A stretch of 64,000 bases of DNA, taken from NCBI RefSeq assembly GCF_963678635.1, contig NC_087065.1, positions 39,989,430 to 40,053,429 on the forward strand. Direction: 5' to 3'. The DNA comes from Symsagittifera roscoffensis. Taxonomy: Eukaryota; Xenacoelomorpha; Acoela; Convolutidae. Position numbers and translations under genes: made by a program. Shown piece by piece: positions 40,861 to 53,957 of the stretch; the first letter of the stretch is position 1, and each line of letters begins with the position of its first letter. Below the pieces are notes generated by a model. It did not search any database, was not told the DNA's origin, and worked only from the letters and a program-made list of their open reading frames with translations.

Positions 40861-43800
40861 CATGTTCCTGATTCCTGATTTGGTACAATACACGCATATC
40901 TATCTGTACGAATCCGTTGAAAAGTGTAACAAAACCTCAGTAACAAGACTGCTCGTATCAGGGCGAAGCGTTGAATGTTCCGACTGCCTTTTAGGGTTTA
41001 TGGAGCAGCAGTAATAACATAAAAAAATTAAATGAAATAAAATAAAATGATTTTTTTCTCTAAAATTTGAAATTTTTAATGAAAATCATCCCCCCACACG
41101 CCATATAAAGTACAAAAAGAGAGATTTCGTTCCTTGTAACAAATCAATTATGGCAAATAAGCTTTGTTCAACCAATTTGGAACGATTTATAAGACGGATT
41201 AAATCTCCGCTTACGCTTTAATAGCGCGAATTATATCGCTCGTTAATTGTCCCAAATTGTTCAAAATGGCAATATTTAAACCCTCATATTTTTACGAAAA
41301 ATGATCACAGGTGAAATATCTTTTCAAGTTTAAGCTCAGGACAACAATACCTTTTGAATGACTTGAAAAAATTCCGTCAAAAATGGCTAGCTAAAAAGTC
41401 GAAATTTGTCTGAAGAAAAAAAAACCCACCCCGGGCACAAATATTCCGTTACTTTCGTATCGGAAGTCGGAACAATAAAACTGAGGTCCTTCAACGCAAT
41501 TATCAATTGTATTCTGTTTTATCTAATGCACGATGCGCTGTTGATTCTTCATAGTTTTCGAGGGCTATCAACATTTGACAACAAGCGAAAGAACTGGAAA
41601 GTTTGTCGCATGGGATGGAAAACCTTGTATTGTTTGGCGAGTTTAGAGGCCTAGTTTTCGTTAAACTGGCATTGCCCAAAAATGATGGCCAACGTTTTGA
41701 TGGTTTTGACAAAATTCATTCTTATTATTATTTTGACAATATATAAAACTCAATGTTTTGACAATACTCATTCTTATTATTTTACATTCATCAAAATGGA
41801 AAAAGAACCATTATTCTGGGTCATAGTAAAAATTTATATTTCATTTTTCCTAGAATAGCCAAATTTTTTGAGTCATTAATTTTTGAGTAGGTATATCGTT
41901 AAGCAAACGTAAGAAAAACGGACAAGGATTACTTCCTTGTACTTCACCTGACATTTTGGTTTCAATGCTCCAAACTTGATAAGGAAAATATTTTGCAACG
42001 ATTAATAATTTATTCGAAAGCGAGTTGAGTTCTATTTTCTTTTAAAATTACGATTGATTTTGTCTAAGTTTGAAATCGTTGTACTGCGAGCAAAGCAGTG
42101 TTGCTTAGTAACTGACTTATTGTATCAGAGAAATTGAAACCTTACTCAAGCCTATACGAATTGAATTGCTTTTTCAGGGTTAAAATGTAGAATACGTGCT
42201 TTTTTTTTGTTCCGACTTTCGAAACGAAAGTAACGGAATATTTGTGCTCGGGTGGTTTTTTTCATCAGACAGTTTTTGACTTTTTAACTTGCCTGTTTGA
42301 CGAGATTTTATTTACCATAATTGATTTGTTTCTAGGAGCAAAATCTATCACTTTGCAGTTTAAGTGGCATTTGGGGGATGATTTTTGCCATAAACAATCA
42401 ATTTAAAAAAAATTGTTCATTTTATTTTATTAAATTTAACTTTTTCTTGTTATTACTGCACCATAGACCTTAGAAAGCAGTCAGAACTTTCAGTATACGA
42501 GCATTCTTGTTCCTTTTTCTGCTGTATTCTCAACTTTATTTCAACGTGCTTTGTCCGATTCTGTTCTTTTTTTGGAAAAAAAAAAGTTTTTTTTCAGACT
42601 TTTTTTTCGAAAAGCAGTCACAATAGGACTTTCTAATTCAGCAGGTCTTTTCGTTTATTCTGCTATTGAGATTGTTTTGTGCACAGTTTTTTGGTTACCT
42701 CCTTTTATTTCAGATTAGATTGCCTCAGAGAGGAGGAGAGAGGAACTTTTTGTCTCAAAAGAAAGCATAGACTCTATTCGTGTTTCCTGATCGATAGACA
42801 GTTTCTCTGCTTCCCCAACTAGCTTTTAAAATAAAGTTTAATTAGTTCTTTTTTGTGAAGCATCACTTTTCCAAGGTTTTGACAAGCAGTGCTGGAGTTG
42901 CCTAAATTTGGATGAAGCATTTACCTGGAAGATTAAAAAAGCTATAGGGACTCTACTATAAATTGTCCAGCTTAATCTAAAACTTGAACAAAAATAACAA
43001 TAAAAGGTTGCAAATGAACATAACCAGCTCAATAAGAATGCAGGAAGCTACACAGTATAAATTCTACTATTTCAAAGGATGACTTCCAACACGCCAGCAT
43101 ACCTGATGAACTAACTAAACCATATTTCAGAGAACAAGCAGATCAACACAAACAGAAGAATGGAATCTGACTCGGGTAACTTTTCGAAACAAACTAGAAA
43201 CTGTTAGTAAGTTGAGTTACAAACACTAGAATGACACCTGGTCTCTCACATCAACGAACAAAAGCTATTCAACCAGCGCAATTCGAATGATCAATAAAAG
43301 TCAACCAGGAAAAAAATTAAAGGGAACTGTTTATAAAAGTAGAAGAGTTTTCAAACCAGTAAAAATACACGAAAACGACGAAGGCAAATTTCTTGCAAAA
43401 ACTCGAGTTTTATCTTTTTGGTGGTTTCTCGTGTGTTTCCTTAAAGCTAAAACAATTCAAATTTCCAAGATTGTGCTTTGAAATCTGAAAACTATCGTAT
43501 CACTTCATAGTTTCATTGTTTCAACCACGGAGGGAACGTTTTCCAACAGGGCGTATAAGAACAAAATTAAAACCTTATTTTATAAGTGTTTGGACAAAAA
43601 ATTGGTCAGTTCAATCAAAAAAACAATTGAATTGATGAAGCAATTGATAGAAAGCAACAATTATGATTGTCATATCAAATTATTATTTCATAATAATTTG
43701 CTCCATTCAATGATTTTTATTCATGCAAAATATCACCATGAATAAAATACTGCCACCCTTTTTTGAAATTTTGAAAAAGAAAAGACAAATTGCTAGAAAT

Positions 43801-45613
43801 ATAAATAGCTTATTTGAAAACCGCAAGACATGTTCATCAATGATTATGATCTTCATTATTGATGATAAGCTAAACTTTAGATCAAACCTAGCCAATACTT
43901 GGGTTGAAGTTTCTTTATGTTTCTTTAAATCCATAATTGTCATTTCAGGTCTCCACATCAAATCGCATTTCTTGTAGAAAACAGAGCAATATTTTGCATG
44001 TTTATGTGTAATTCGAGCTGAAAATTTAATCTGAACTGACAAAGTCATATGACTAAACAAATTGAAAAACCGAACACACTAAACTGGTTTAAAAAACTGT
44101 CAAAACATTTTTTCTCCAATTGATTTGAAGAGTTTTTACGATCACAGCTTTACAATCACAGCTTTTATCAACTATTTTTGTCCAAAAAAAAATACGTAGT
44201 GTTTTAACACTGTTATAAACTTTTTTTGTGAAATTATAGAACCACAGAAAAATCTAGGGTTTCGACGTCACTTAGCAACCGAGCAACCCAAGCAATTAAC
44301 AATGAAGCATTGTTTCGCATGAGCGTGAGTCACACGAGCGGTCAATCCTCAAAATGTGACCACCGTTGGTCCTCAAAATGTGACCACGGTGGCGAATCTC
44401 GAGCCCTAAAATTTTGATTGAAAAACAGCCCCAACCCTTTGAATTGAATCATAGAACTGCTCAAAAGCAAGTTGTTTTCATATATTTGTTGCAGTTTTCT
44501 CGCAGCAAAGAATTGATAAAAAAAGTGTCCTATGGGTTCAGATCCATTGGAATAAAAAATATAAAAATATTCAGTGATTTGGTCATACCTTTATTGGGTC
44601 CAACTTTGAAATTAAAAAAAAAACCTGAAACCTGTTTGTTTGAACTTTTGTTTTAGAATTCAGTTTTCGTTTTATGAAAGTTAATCAATGAACCTCAACA
44701 ATAGCTCAATAGATGACAAATAAAAGAAATCATAATTAACTAACGGGTCTTCTTTGCCCCTCCAGGTGAAAATGAAACGGCATTATTTTAAAAGTATCAT
44801 CTGGGATACACTTAGACTCATTTTCGCCCAAAAATAATATAAGTTTGATATTTGGATCCAACGAATGATAGTTGGGTCCCACGAAAAGCAAGTATGAATG
44901 ATGGGTACAACATTTTTTGAGAAAACACCAGTAAACAAATGCTTAGCCATGTTTTCGAAAATTTCAAGGCATAAAAACCTTTCTACTCAACTTAAGTTTA
45001 CGGACGCATTGTTACCCCAAAATATTTTCAACGTAATTGCTTATTAGTTTAAGCTATCCGACGTGACCATATGGTATCCGTGTATGTATCAACCGACCGA
45101 TTCTTATGATCAAGTTAGCCGTCCTGGCTACATGAATTCTGCTTACGTATACCGTTTTTCAGCTCTAGATTTATTAGTGGCACAAGGAACAGAGCGGTTT
45201 TTGGGCTCTTTGGAGCAATATTTCAGCTCCATGTTTCCCTCGAGCCTTGTTAACAAAAACCTTACTGTCATTGCCAATTTTTTCCTGCTCCATTATCGTT
45301 GACAAAAAAGCCAATATTTGCTAATCGGTTAATTTGGTTAATTTGTTGATCTCAAATCAATAACTGCTTCAGAGTACACAGAGTCTATTAAGCGTTCTAC
45401 CATCAAAAACTTGAACTTACTGCCTGCAAGGTAATGGGAAAGGATACCTGCAAAAAATAAAACATTTTTGCAGGAATTTTTAGAATTTGTTTTTGGCCTG
45501 TATCTTTTTCAGAGTCCTTATCAGTTGTTGACTCATTTCTGACGACCCGGTTTTGCAACTATTTTTTTGCCCCTCCAGGTGTAAATCAATCGGCCTCAAA
45601 TAGAAGGTGTCAT
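40861..45613. repeat. 4753-bp duplication unit, copy A
   Basis: It starts CATGTTCCTGATTCCTG and is followed immediately by copy B with the same start at 45614. Corresponding positions are offset by exactly 4753 bp over most of the unit, with only scattered substitutions. It carries HINE-like repeats at 40943-41476 (reverse) and 42209-42515 (forward, internally altered), plus minus-strand gene-family fragments near 44760-44912 and 45165-45290. Confidence 0.97.
40943..41476 (-). mobile_element. HINE-like repeat, copy 2 (near full length)
   Basis: Reverse orientation, 534 bp: 3' end AACAAGACTGCTCG with hairpin, 5' end CTTTCGTATCGGAAGTCGGA. Duplicated at 45696-46229 in copy B and at 52571-53107 in the third copy. 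Confidence 0.8.
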
Positions 45614-48600
45614 CATGTTCCTGATTCCTGATTTGGTACAATACACGCATATCTATCTGTACGAATCCGTTGAAAAGTGTAACAAAACCTCAGTAACAAG
45701 ACTGCTCGTATCAGGGCGAAGCCTTGAATGTTCCGACTGCCTTTTAGGGTTTATGGAGCAGCAGTAATAACATAAAAAAATTAAATGAAATAAAATAAAA
45801 TGATTTTTTTCTCTAAAATTTGAAATTTTTAATGAAAATCATCCCCCCACACGCCATATAAAGTACAAAAAGAGAGATTTCGTTCCTTGTAACAAATCAA
45901 TTATGGCAAATAAGCTTTGTTCAACCAATTTGGAACGATTTATAAGACGGATTAAATCTCCGCTTACGCTTTAATAGCGCGAATTATATCGCTCGTTAAT
46001 TGTCCCAAATTGTTCAAAATGGCAATATTTAAACCCTCATATTTTTACGAAAAATGATCACAGGTGAAATATCTTTTCAAGTTTAAGCTCAGGACAACAA
46101 TACCTTTTGAATGACTTGAAAAAATTCCGTCAAAAATGGCTAGCTAAAAAGTCGAAATTTGTCTGAAGAAAAAAAAACCCACCCCGGGCACAAATATTCC
46201 GTTACTTTCGTATCGGAAGTCGGAACAATAAAACTGAGGTCCTTCAACGCAATTATCAATTGTATTCTGTTTTATCTAATGCACGATGCGCTGTTGATTC
46301 TTCATAGTTTTCGAGGGCTATCAACATTTGACAACAAGCGAAAGAACTGCAAAGTTTGTCGCATGGGATGGAAAACCTTGTATTGTTTGGCGAGTTTAGA
46401 GGCCTAGTTTTCGTTAAACTGGCATTGCCCAAAAATGATGGCCAACGTTTTGATGGTTTTGACAAAATTCATTCTTATTATTATTTTGACAATATATAAA
46501 ACTCAATGTTTTGACAATACTCATTCTTATTATTTTACATTCATCAAAATGGAAAAAGAACCATTATTCTGGGTCATAGTAAAAATTTATATTTCATTTT
46601 TCCTAGAATAGCCAAATTTTTTGAGTCATTAATTTTTGAGTAGGTATATCGTTAAGCAAACGTAAGAAAAACGGACAAGGATTACTTCCTTGTACTTCAC
46701 CTGACATTTTGGTTTCAATGCTCCAAACTTGATAAGGAAAATATTTTGCAACGATTAATAATTTATTCGAAAGCGAGTTGAGTTCTATTTTCTTTTAAAA
46801 TTACGATTGATTTTGTCTAAGTTTGAAATCGTTGTACTGCGAGCAAAGCAGTGTTGCTTAGTAACTGACTTATTGTATCAGAGAAATTGAAACCTTACTC
46901 AAGCCTATACGAATTGAATTGCTTTTTCAGGGTTAAAATGTAGAATACGTGCTTTTTTTTTGTTCCGACTTTCGAAACGAAAGTAACGGAATATTTGTGC
47001 TCGGGTGGTTTTTTTCATCAGACAGTTTTTGACTTTTTAACTTGCCTGTTTGACGAGATTTTATTTACCATAATTGATTTGTTTCTAGGAGCAAAATCTA
47101 TCACTTTGCAGTTTAAGTGGCATTTGGGGGATGATTTTTGCCATAAACAATCAATTTAAAAAAAATTGTTCATTTTATTTTATTAAATTTAACTTTTTCT
47201 TGTTATTACTGCACCATAGACCTTAGAAAGCAGTCAGAACTTTCAGTATACGAGCATTCTTGTTCCTTTTTCTGCTGTATTCTCAACTTTATTTCAACGT
47301 GCTTTGTCCGATTCTGTTCTTTTTTTGGAAAAAAAAAAGTTTTTTTTCAGACTTTTTTTTCGAAAAGCAGTCACAATAGGACTTTCTAATTCAGCAGGTC
47401 TTTTCGTTTATTCTGCTATTGAGATTGTTTTGTGCACAGTTTTTTGGTTACCTCCTTTTATTTCAGATTAGATTGCCTCAGAGAGGAGGAGAGAGGAACT
47501 TTTTGTCTCAAAAGAAAGCATAGACTCTATTCGTGTTTCCTGATCGATAGACAGTTTCTCTGCTTCCCCAACTAGCTTTTAAAATAAAGTTTAATTAATT
47601 CTTTTTTGTGAAGCATCACTTTTCCAAGGTTTTGACAAGCAGTGCTGGAGTTGCCTAAATTTGGATGAAGCATTTACCTGGAAGATTAAAAAAGCTATAG
47701 GGACTCTACTATAAATTGTCCAGCTTAATCTAAAACTTGAACAAAAATAACAATAAAAGGTTGCAAATGAACATAACCAGCTCAATAAGAATGCAGGAAG
47801 CTACACAGTATAAATTCTACTATTTCAAAGGATGACTTCCAACACGCCAGCATACCTGATGAACTAACTAAACCATATTTCAGAGAACAAGCAGATCAAC
47901 ACAAACAGAAGAATGGAATCTGACTCGGGTAACTTTTCGAAACAAACTAGAAACTGTTAGTAAGTTGAGTTACAAACACTAGAATGACACCTGGTCTCTC
48001 ACATCAACGAACAAAAGCTATTCAACCAGCGCAATTCGAATGATCAATAAAAGTCAACCAGGAAAAAAATTAAAGGGAACTGTTTATAAAAGTAGAAGAG
48101 TTTTCAAACCAGTAAAAATACACGAAAACGACGAAGGCAAATTTCTTGCAAAAACTCGAGTTTTATCTTTTTGGTGGTTTCTCGTGTGTTTCCTTAAAGC
48201 TAAAACAATTCAAATTTCCAAGATTGTGCTTTGAAATCTGAAAACTATCGTATCACTTCATAGTTTCATTGTTTCAACCACGGAGGGAACGTTTTCCAAC
48301 AGGGCGTATAAGAACAAAATTAAAACCTTATTTTATAAGTGTTTGGACAAAAAATTGGTCAGTTCAATCAAAAAAACAATTGAATTGATGAAGCAATTGA
48401 TAGAAAGCAACAATTATGATTGTCATATCAAATTATTATTTCATAATAATTTGCTCCATTCAATGATTTTTATTCATGCAAAATATCACCATGAATAAAA
48501 TACTGCCACCCTTTTTTGAAATTTTGAAAAAGAAAAGACAAATTGCTAGAAATATAAATAGCTTATTTGAAAACCGCAAGACATGTTCATCAATGATTAT

Positions 48601-50347
48601 GATCTTCATTATTGATGATAAGCTAAACTTTAGATCAAACCTAGCCAATACTTGGGTTGAAGTTTCTTTATGTTTCTTTAAATCCATAATTGTCATTTCA
48701 GGTCTCCACGTCAAATCGCATTTCTTGTAGAAAACAGAGCAATATTTTGCATGTTTATGTGTAATTCGAGCTGAAAATTTAATCTGAACTGACAAAGTCA
48801 TATGACTAAACAAATTGAAAAACCGAACACACTAAACTGGTTTTACAAACTGGCAAAACATTTTTTCTCCAATTGCGTTTTTACAATCACAGTTTATCAA
48901 CTAATTTTGTCCAAAAAAACTACGCAGTGTTTTAACACCTTTTTTAAACTTTTTTTTGTGAAAACATAGAACCACAGAAAAATCTAGGGTTTCGACGTCA
49001 CTTAGCAACCGAGCAACCCAAGCAATTAACAATGAAGCAATGTTTCGCATGAGCGTGAGTCACACGAGCGGTCAATCCTCAAAATGTGACCACCGTTGGT
49101 CCTCAAAATGTGACCACGGTGGCGAATCTCGAGCCCTAAAATTTTGATTGAAAAACAGCCCCAACCCTTTGAATTGAATCATAGAACTGCTCAAAAGCAA
49201 GTTGTTTTCATATATTTGTTGCAGTTTTCTCGCAGCAAAGAATTGATAAAAAAAGTGTCCTATGGGTTCAGATCCATTGGAATAAAAAATATAAAAATAT
49301 TCAGTGATTTGGTCATACCTTTATTGGGTCCAACTTTGAAATTAAAAAAAAAACCTGAAACCTGTTTGTTTGAACTTTTGTTTTAGAATTCAGTTTTCGT
49401 TTTATGAAAGTTAATCAATGAACCTCAACAATAGCTCAATAGATGACAAATAAAAGAAATCATAATTAACTAACGGGTCTTCTTTGCCCCTCCAGGTGAA
49501 AATGAAACGGCATTATTTTAAAAGTATCATCTGGGATACACTTAGACTCATTTTCGCCCAAAAATAATATAAGTTTGATATTTGGATCCAACGAATGATA
49601 GTTGGGTCCCACGAAAAGCAAGTATGAATGATGGGTACAACATTTTTTGAGAAAACACCAGTAAACAAATGCTTAGCCATGTTTTCGAAAATTTCAAGGC
49701 ATAAAAACCTTTCTACTCAACTTAAGTTTACGGACGCATTGTTACCCCAAAATATTTTCAACGTAATTGCTTATTAGTTTAAGCTATCCGACGTGACCAT
49801 ATGGTATCCGTGTATGTATCAACCGACCGATTCTTATGATCAAGTTAGCCGTCCTGGCTACATGAATTCTGCTTACGTATACCGTTTTTCAGCTCTAGAT
49901 TTATTAGTGGCACAAGGAACAGAGCGGTTTTTGGGCTCTTTGGAGCAATATTTCAGCTCCATGTTTCCCTCGAGCCTTGTTAACAAAAACCTTACTGTCA
50001 TTGCCAATTTTTTCCTGCTCCATTATCGTTGACAAAAAAGCCAATATTTGCTAATCGGTTAATTTGGTTAATTTGTTGATCTCAAATCAATAACTGCTTC
50101 AGAGTACACAGAGTCTATTAAGCGTTCTACCATCAAAAACTTGAACTTACTGCTTTCGAAGTAATGGGAAAGGATGCCTGCAAAAAAAAACATTTTTGCA
50201 GGAATTTTTAGAATTTTAGAATTTGTTTTTGGCCTGTATCTTTTTCAGAGTCCTTATCAGTTGTTGACTCATTTCTGACGACCCGGTTTTGCAACTATTT
50301 TTTTGCCCCTCCAGGTGTAAATCAATCGGCCTCAAATAGAAGGTGTC
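45614..50347. repeat. 4753-bp duplication unit, copy B
   Basis: A tandem copy of 40861-45613. The main difference is a small rearranged, net 23-bp shorter segment at about 48840-48960. Contents match copy A: HINE-like repeats at 45696-46229 and 46962-47268, gene-family fragments near 49495-49642 and 49897-50021. Confidence 0.97.
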
Positions 50348-50515
50348 ATCTGGAATACACTCAGACTCGTTGCCACCCAAAAGTATTACAGGTATGATAG
50401 TTGGATCCAACGAATCATAGTTGGTTCTCACAAAAAGACCAGCATAAATATTAAATCTCACAATATGTGGAACTGAGAATAATTTTAGTATGAAGGGTTC
50501 AACTCGTTTCTCCAA
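50216..50515 (-). CDS. Gene-family fragment, module D
   Basis: Unrecognised protein. The conserved part reads VRFNIYAGLFVRTNYDSLDP and GGNESECIPDDTFYLRPIDL, then HLEG. The same peptide with changes occurs at 51270-51545, in the third unit (57585-57735), and in more diverged form in copies A and B (SLDPNIKLILFLGENESKCI at about 44770-44912 and 49500-49642). A TTTCAG splice acceptor precedes the module upstream on this strand (about 50569). The tail after HLEGQ is not conserved, so the true exon end is near 50320. Substitutions between copies keep the frame, which supports real coding descent. Confidence 0.5.
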   Translation of the reverse strand: MEKRVEPFILKLFSVPHIVRFNIYAGLFVRTNYDSLDPTIIPVILLGGNESECIPDDTFYLRPIDLHLEGQKNSCKTGSSEMSQQLIRTLKKIQAKNKF

Positions 50516-50623
50516 AGATGAGCACTCAAGCTGGGTATTAGAGTTCGACCAACATCTCGTTCTCTGAAACGTTAATTTTATCTTTTGCTCTCTTTATTTT
50601 CGTGCTTTAGTTCATGCTCCTTC

Positions 50624-51004
50624 TCAAACCTCACTGGATTGGTTGGTGGTGATGCATCCATCGATCTTTCCACGTACCGTAGAGATGAGACTCGGGTAGA
50701 GGACTCGGGTTGAGGACTCGGGTAGAGGACTTAGGTCGAGGTCTTGCAGTATTTTTTGATGAAGTACTTCGACTTTTTTGCGACCACCTTTACAACGTTT
50801 TGTACTCTTCTTGTCCTCTTTAGCCAGGTTCATTGGTCCTTGAAGGATAATCATTTGTCCTTGAAGTAAGGTTAGTGGCACAAGGAGCAGAGCGGTTTTT
50901 TCGGCTGCTTGGAGAAATTTTTCAGCTCCATGTTTCCTTCGAGCCTTGCTGACAAAAACCTTACTGTCATCGCCAATTTTTGCCTGCTCCATTATCGTTG
51001 ACAA
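50624..51004 (-). CDS. Gene-family fragment, modules K and C
   Basis: The first ATG is at about 50992 (MEQAKIGDDSKVFVSKARRK), giving the conserved K module, also seen at 45165-45290, 49897-50021 and 57175-57308. It continues in frame into module C (GPMNLAKEDKKSTKRCKGGR, then KVEVLHQKILQDLD and a Pro/Ser repeat SPLPESSTRV). Module C recurs at 51547-51800 and 58620-58861. No known domain. The protein is basic and low in complexity at the C-terminus, where 13-bp GAGGACTCGGGTA repeats cause length variation. The in-frame end after TTNQSSEV is shifted relative to other copies, so this copy is probably frameshifted. Confidence 0.45.
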   Translation of the reverse strand: MSTIMEQAKIGDDSKVFVSKARRKHGAEKFLQAAEKTALLLVPLTLLQGQMIILQGPMNLAKEDKKSTKRCKGGRKKVEVLHQKILQDLDLSPLPESSTRVLYPSLISTVRGKIDGCITTNQSSEV

Positions 51005-51269
51005 AAAAGCCGATATTTGCTAATCGGTTAATTTGGTTAATTTTTTGATCTCAAATCAATAACTGTTTCAAAGTACACAGAGTCTATTAAGCGTTCTACC
51101 ATCAAAAACTTGAACTTACTGCTTTCGAAGTAATGGGAAAGGATGCCTGCAAAAAAAAAACATTTTTGCAGGAATTTTTAGAATTTTAGAATTTGTTTTT
51201 GGCCTGTATCTTTTTCAGAGTCCTTATCAGTTGTTGACTCATTTCTGACGACCCGGTTTTGCAACCATT

Positions 51270-51545
51270 TTATTGCCCCTTCAGGTGTAAATCAATCAGC
51301 TTTAAATAGAAAGTGTCAACTGGAATACACTCAGACTCGTTGCCACTCAAAAGTATTACAGGCATGATAGTTGGATCCAACGAATTATAGTTGGTTCTCA
51401 CAAAAAGACCAGCATAAATATTAAATCTCACATTATGTGGAACTGAGAAAAATTTTAGTATGAAGGGTTCAACTCGTTTCTCCAAAGATGAGCACTCAAG
51501 CTGGGTATTAGAGTTCGACCAACATCTCATCTCTGAAACGTCCAA
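51270..51545 (-). CDS. Gene-family fragment, module D (second copy)
   Basis: Homologous to 50216-50515: NTQLECSSLEKRVEPFILKF, GLFVRTNYNSLDPTIMPVIL, NESECIPVDTFYLKLIDLHL. The sequence just upstream (GGACGTTTCAG at about 51535-51545) looks like a splice acceptor, so the exon probably starts there and not at a start codon. Function unknown. Confidence 0.45.
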   Translation of the reverse strand: MDVSEMRCWSNSNTQLECSSLEKRVEPFILKFFSVPHNVRFNIYAGLFVRTNYNSLDPTIMPVILLSGNESECIPVDTFYLKLIDLHLKGQ

Positions 51546-51546
51546 T

Positions 51547-51800
51547 TTATCTTTTGCTCTCTTTATTTTCGTGCTTTAGTTCATGCTCCTTCTCAATCCT
51601 CACTGGGTTGGTTGGTGGTGATGCATCCTTCGGTCTTTCCACGTACTGTAGAGATGAGACTCGGTTAGAGGACTCGGGTAGAGGACTTGGGTCGAGGATT
51701 TGCAGTATTTTTTGATGAAGTACTTCGACTTTTTTGTGACCACCTTTACCACGTGTTGTACTCTTCTTGTCCTTTTTAGCCAGGTTCATTGGTCCTTGAA
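51547..51800 (-). CDS. Gene-family fragment, module C (second copy)
   Basis: MNLAKKDKKSTTRGKGGHKK, KVEVLHQKILQILDPSPLPE, VERPKDASPPTNPVRIEKEH and ELKHENKESKR. Here the frame stays open to the family's presumed natural end. Upstream of 51800 the frame enters the HINE-like fragment and is not original. Confidence 0.45.
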
Positions 51801-51824
51801 GGATAATCATTTGAAATAAAATTA

Positions 51825-52195
51825 TTAATTGAAATAAAATAAAATTTAAAATTTGAATTGTTTTAGTACAAAAGAATAGATTTCGTTCCTTGAAACAAAT
51901 CAATTATGGCAAATAAGCTTCTTTCAACCAATTTGGAATGATTTCTGAGACGGATTAAATCTCCGCTTACGCGTTAATAGCTCGAATTATATCGCGCGTT
52001 AAATGCCCCAAATTGGTCAAAATGGCCAAAATTGCAACCTTTAAACCCTCATAACTCTACGAAAAATGATCACAGGTGAAATATCTTCTCAAATTTAATC
52101 TCAGGACAACAATACCGTTTGAATGATATAAAATCTGAAAACAACCCACCCCGAGCACAAATATTCCGTTATTTTCGTATCGAAAGTCGGAACAA
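51825..52195 (-). mobile_element. HINE-like repeat, 5' part
   Basis: Reverse orientation. The 5' border (CGTATCGAAAGTCGGAAC) is at 52178-52195; the 3' end with hairpin is missing. The sequence next to it (52199 onward) matches 40570 onward, so this piece and its flank were duplicated with the locus. Confidence 0.7.
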
Positions 52196-52570
52196 CAAGT
52201 CGCTACCGACAAATATTCTAGTAGAAATTATTTTAAATCATTACGAACTTTAAAAAGAGTTAAAATCCGAACTGATAACAGTATATAGTTTAAAAACAAT
52301 CTAATAAAGCACGTTGAAAAATATTAAATGAAGAAACAAAAAATCAATTTCAGTAGATTGTCGGCTGTCTTTAGAGTTCTGATAAATAAATATATGAATT
52401 TTTTTCTGTCTTCAGTGGACTTAGAAGAACTGCAATTCTTAATCTAGTGAACATTTCATTTTATATGGCAGCAAACTATTAAGGTTTTTCATGTTCTTGA
52501 TTCCAGATTTGGTACAATACACGCATATCTCTCTGTACGAATCCGTTGAAAAGTGTAACAAAACCTCAGT

Positions 52571-53107
52571 AACAAGACTGCTCGTATCAGGGCGAAGCCC
52601 TGAATGTTCCGACTGCCTTTTAGGGTTTATGGAGCAGCAGTAATAACATAAAAAAATTAAATGAAATAAAATAAAATGATTTTTTTCTCTAAAATTTGAA
52701 ATTTTTAATGAAAATCATCCCCCCACACGCCATATAAAGTACAAAAAGAGAGATTTCGTTCCTTGTAACAAATCAATTATGGCAAATAAGCTTCGTTCAA
52801 CCAATTTGGAACGATTTATAAGACGGATTAAATCTCCGCTTACGCTTTAATAGCGCGAATTATATCGCTCGTTAATTGTCCCAAATTGTTCAAAATGGCA
52901 ATATTTAAACCCTCATATTTTTACGAAAAATGATCACAGGTGAAATATCTTTTCAAGTTTAAGCTCAGGACAACAATACCTTTTGAATGACTTGAAAAAA
53001 TTCCGTCAAAAATGGCTAGCTAAAAAAGTCGAAATTTGTCTGAAGAAAAAAAAAACCCACCCCGGGCACAAATATTCCGTTACTTTCGTATCGGAAGTCG
53101 GAACAAT
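52571..53107 (-). mobile_element. HINE-like repeat, near full length
   Basis: Reverse orientation, 537 bp. Same ends and length as 40943-41476, of which it is the paralogue in the third unit. Confidence 0.8.
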
Positions 53108-53957
53108 AAAACTGAGGTCCTTCAACGCAATTATCAACTGTATTCTGTTTTATCTAATGCACGATGCGCTGTTGATTCTTCATAGTTTTCGAGGGCTATC
53201 AACATTTGACAACAAGCGAAAGAACTGGAAAGTTTGTCGCATGGGATGGAAAACCTTGTATTGTTTGGCGAGTTTAGAGGCCTAGTTTTCGTTAAACTGG
53301 CATTGCCCAAAAATGATGGCCAACGTTTATGGTTTTGACAAAATTCATTCTTATTATTATTTTGACAATATATAAAACTCAATGTTTTGACAATACTCAT
53401 TCTTATTATTTTACATTCATCAAAATGGAAAAAGAACCATTATTCTGGGTCATAGTAAAAATTTATATTTCATTTTTCCTAGAATAGCCAAATTTTTTGA
53501 GTCATTAATTTTTGAGTAGGTATATCGTAAAGCAAACGTAAGAAAAACGGACAAGGATTACTTCCTGTACTTCACCTGACATTTTGGTTTCAATGCTCCA
53601 AACTTGATAAGGAAAATATTTTGCAACGATTAATAATTTATTCGAAAGCGAGTTGAGTTCTATTTTCAAAGCGAGTTGAGTTGAGGAAAAAATTTAAAGG
53701 GAACTGTATATAAAAGTAGAAGAGTTTTCAAACCAGTAAAAATACACAAAAACGACGAAGGCAAAGTTTCTTGTAAAAACTCGAGTTTTATCTTTTTGGT
53801 GATTTCTCGTGAGTTCCTTTAAAGCTAAAACAATTCAAATTTCCAAGATTGTACTTTGAAATCCGAAAACTACCGTATCACTTCATAGTTTCTTTGTTTC
53901 AATCACGGTGGGAACGTTTTCCAACAGGGCGTATAAGAACAAAATTAAAACCTTATT

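Larger units (their letters stand above)
49903..51800. repeat. About 0.97-kb tandem duplication
   Basis: The segment starting TTAGTGGCACAAGGA at 49903 is repeated from 50872. Both contain the TGGGAAAGGATGCCTGC stretch (50163 and about 51131) and the downstream gene-family modules. The second copy is somewhat diverged and ends near 51800 where a HINE-like fragment (51825-52195) begins. Confidence 0.85.

Noticed and set aside
41406-41654. Repeated 69-82-residue frames at 41406-41712, 46159-46465 and 52983-53400
   Set aside because: Present in all three units simply because the DNA is duplicated. They straddle the end of a HINE-like repeat and have no independent sign of coding.
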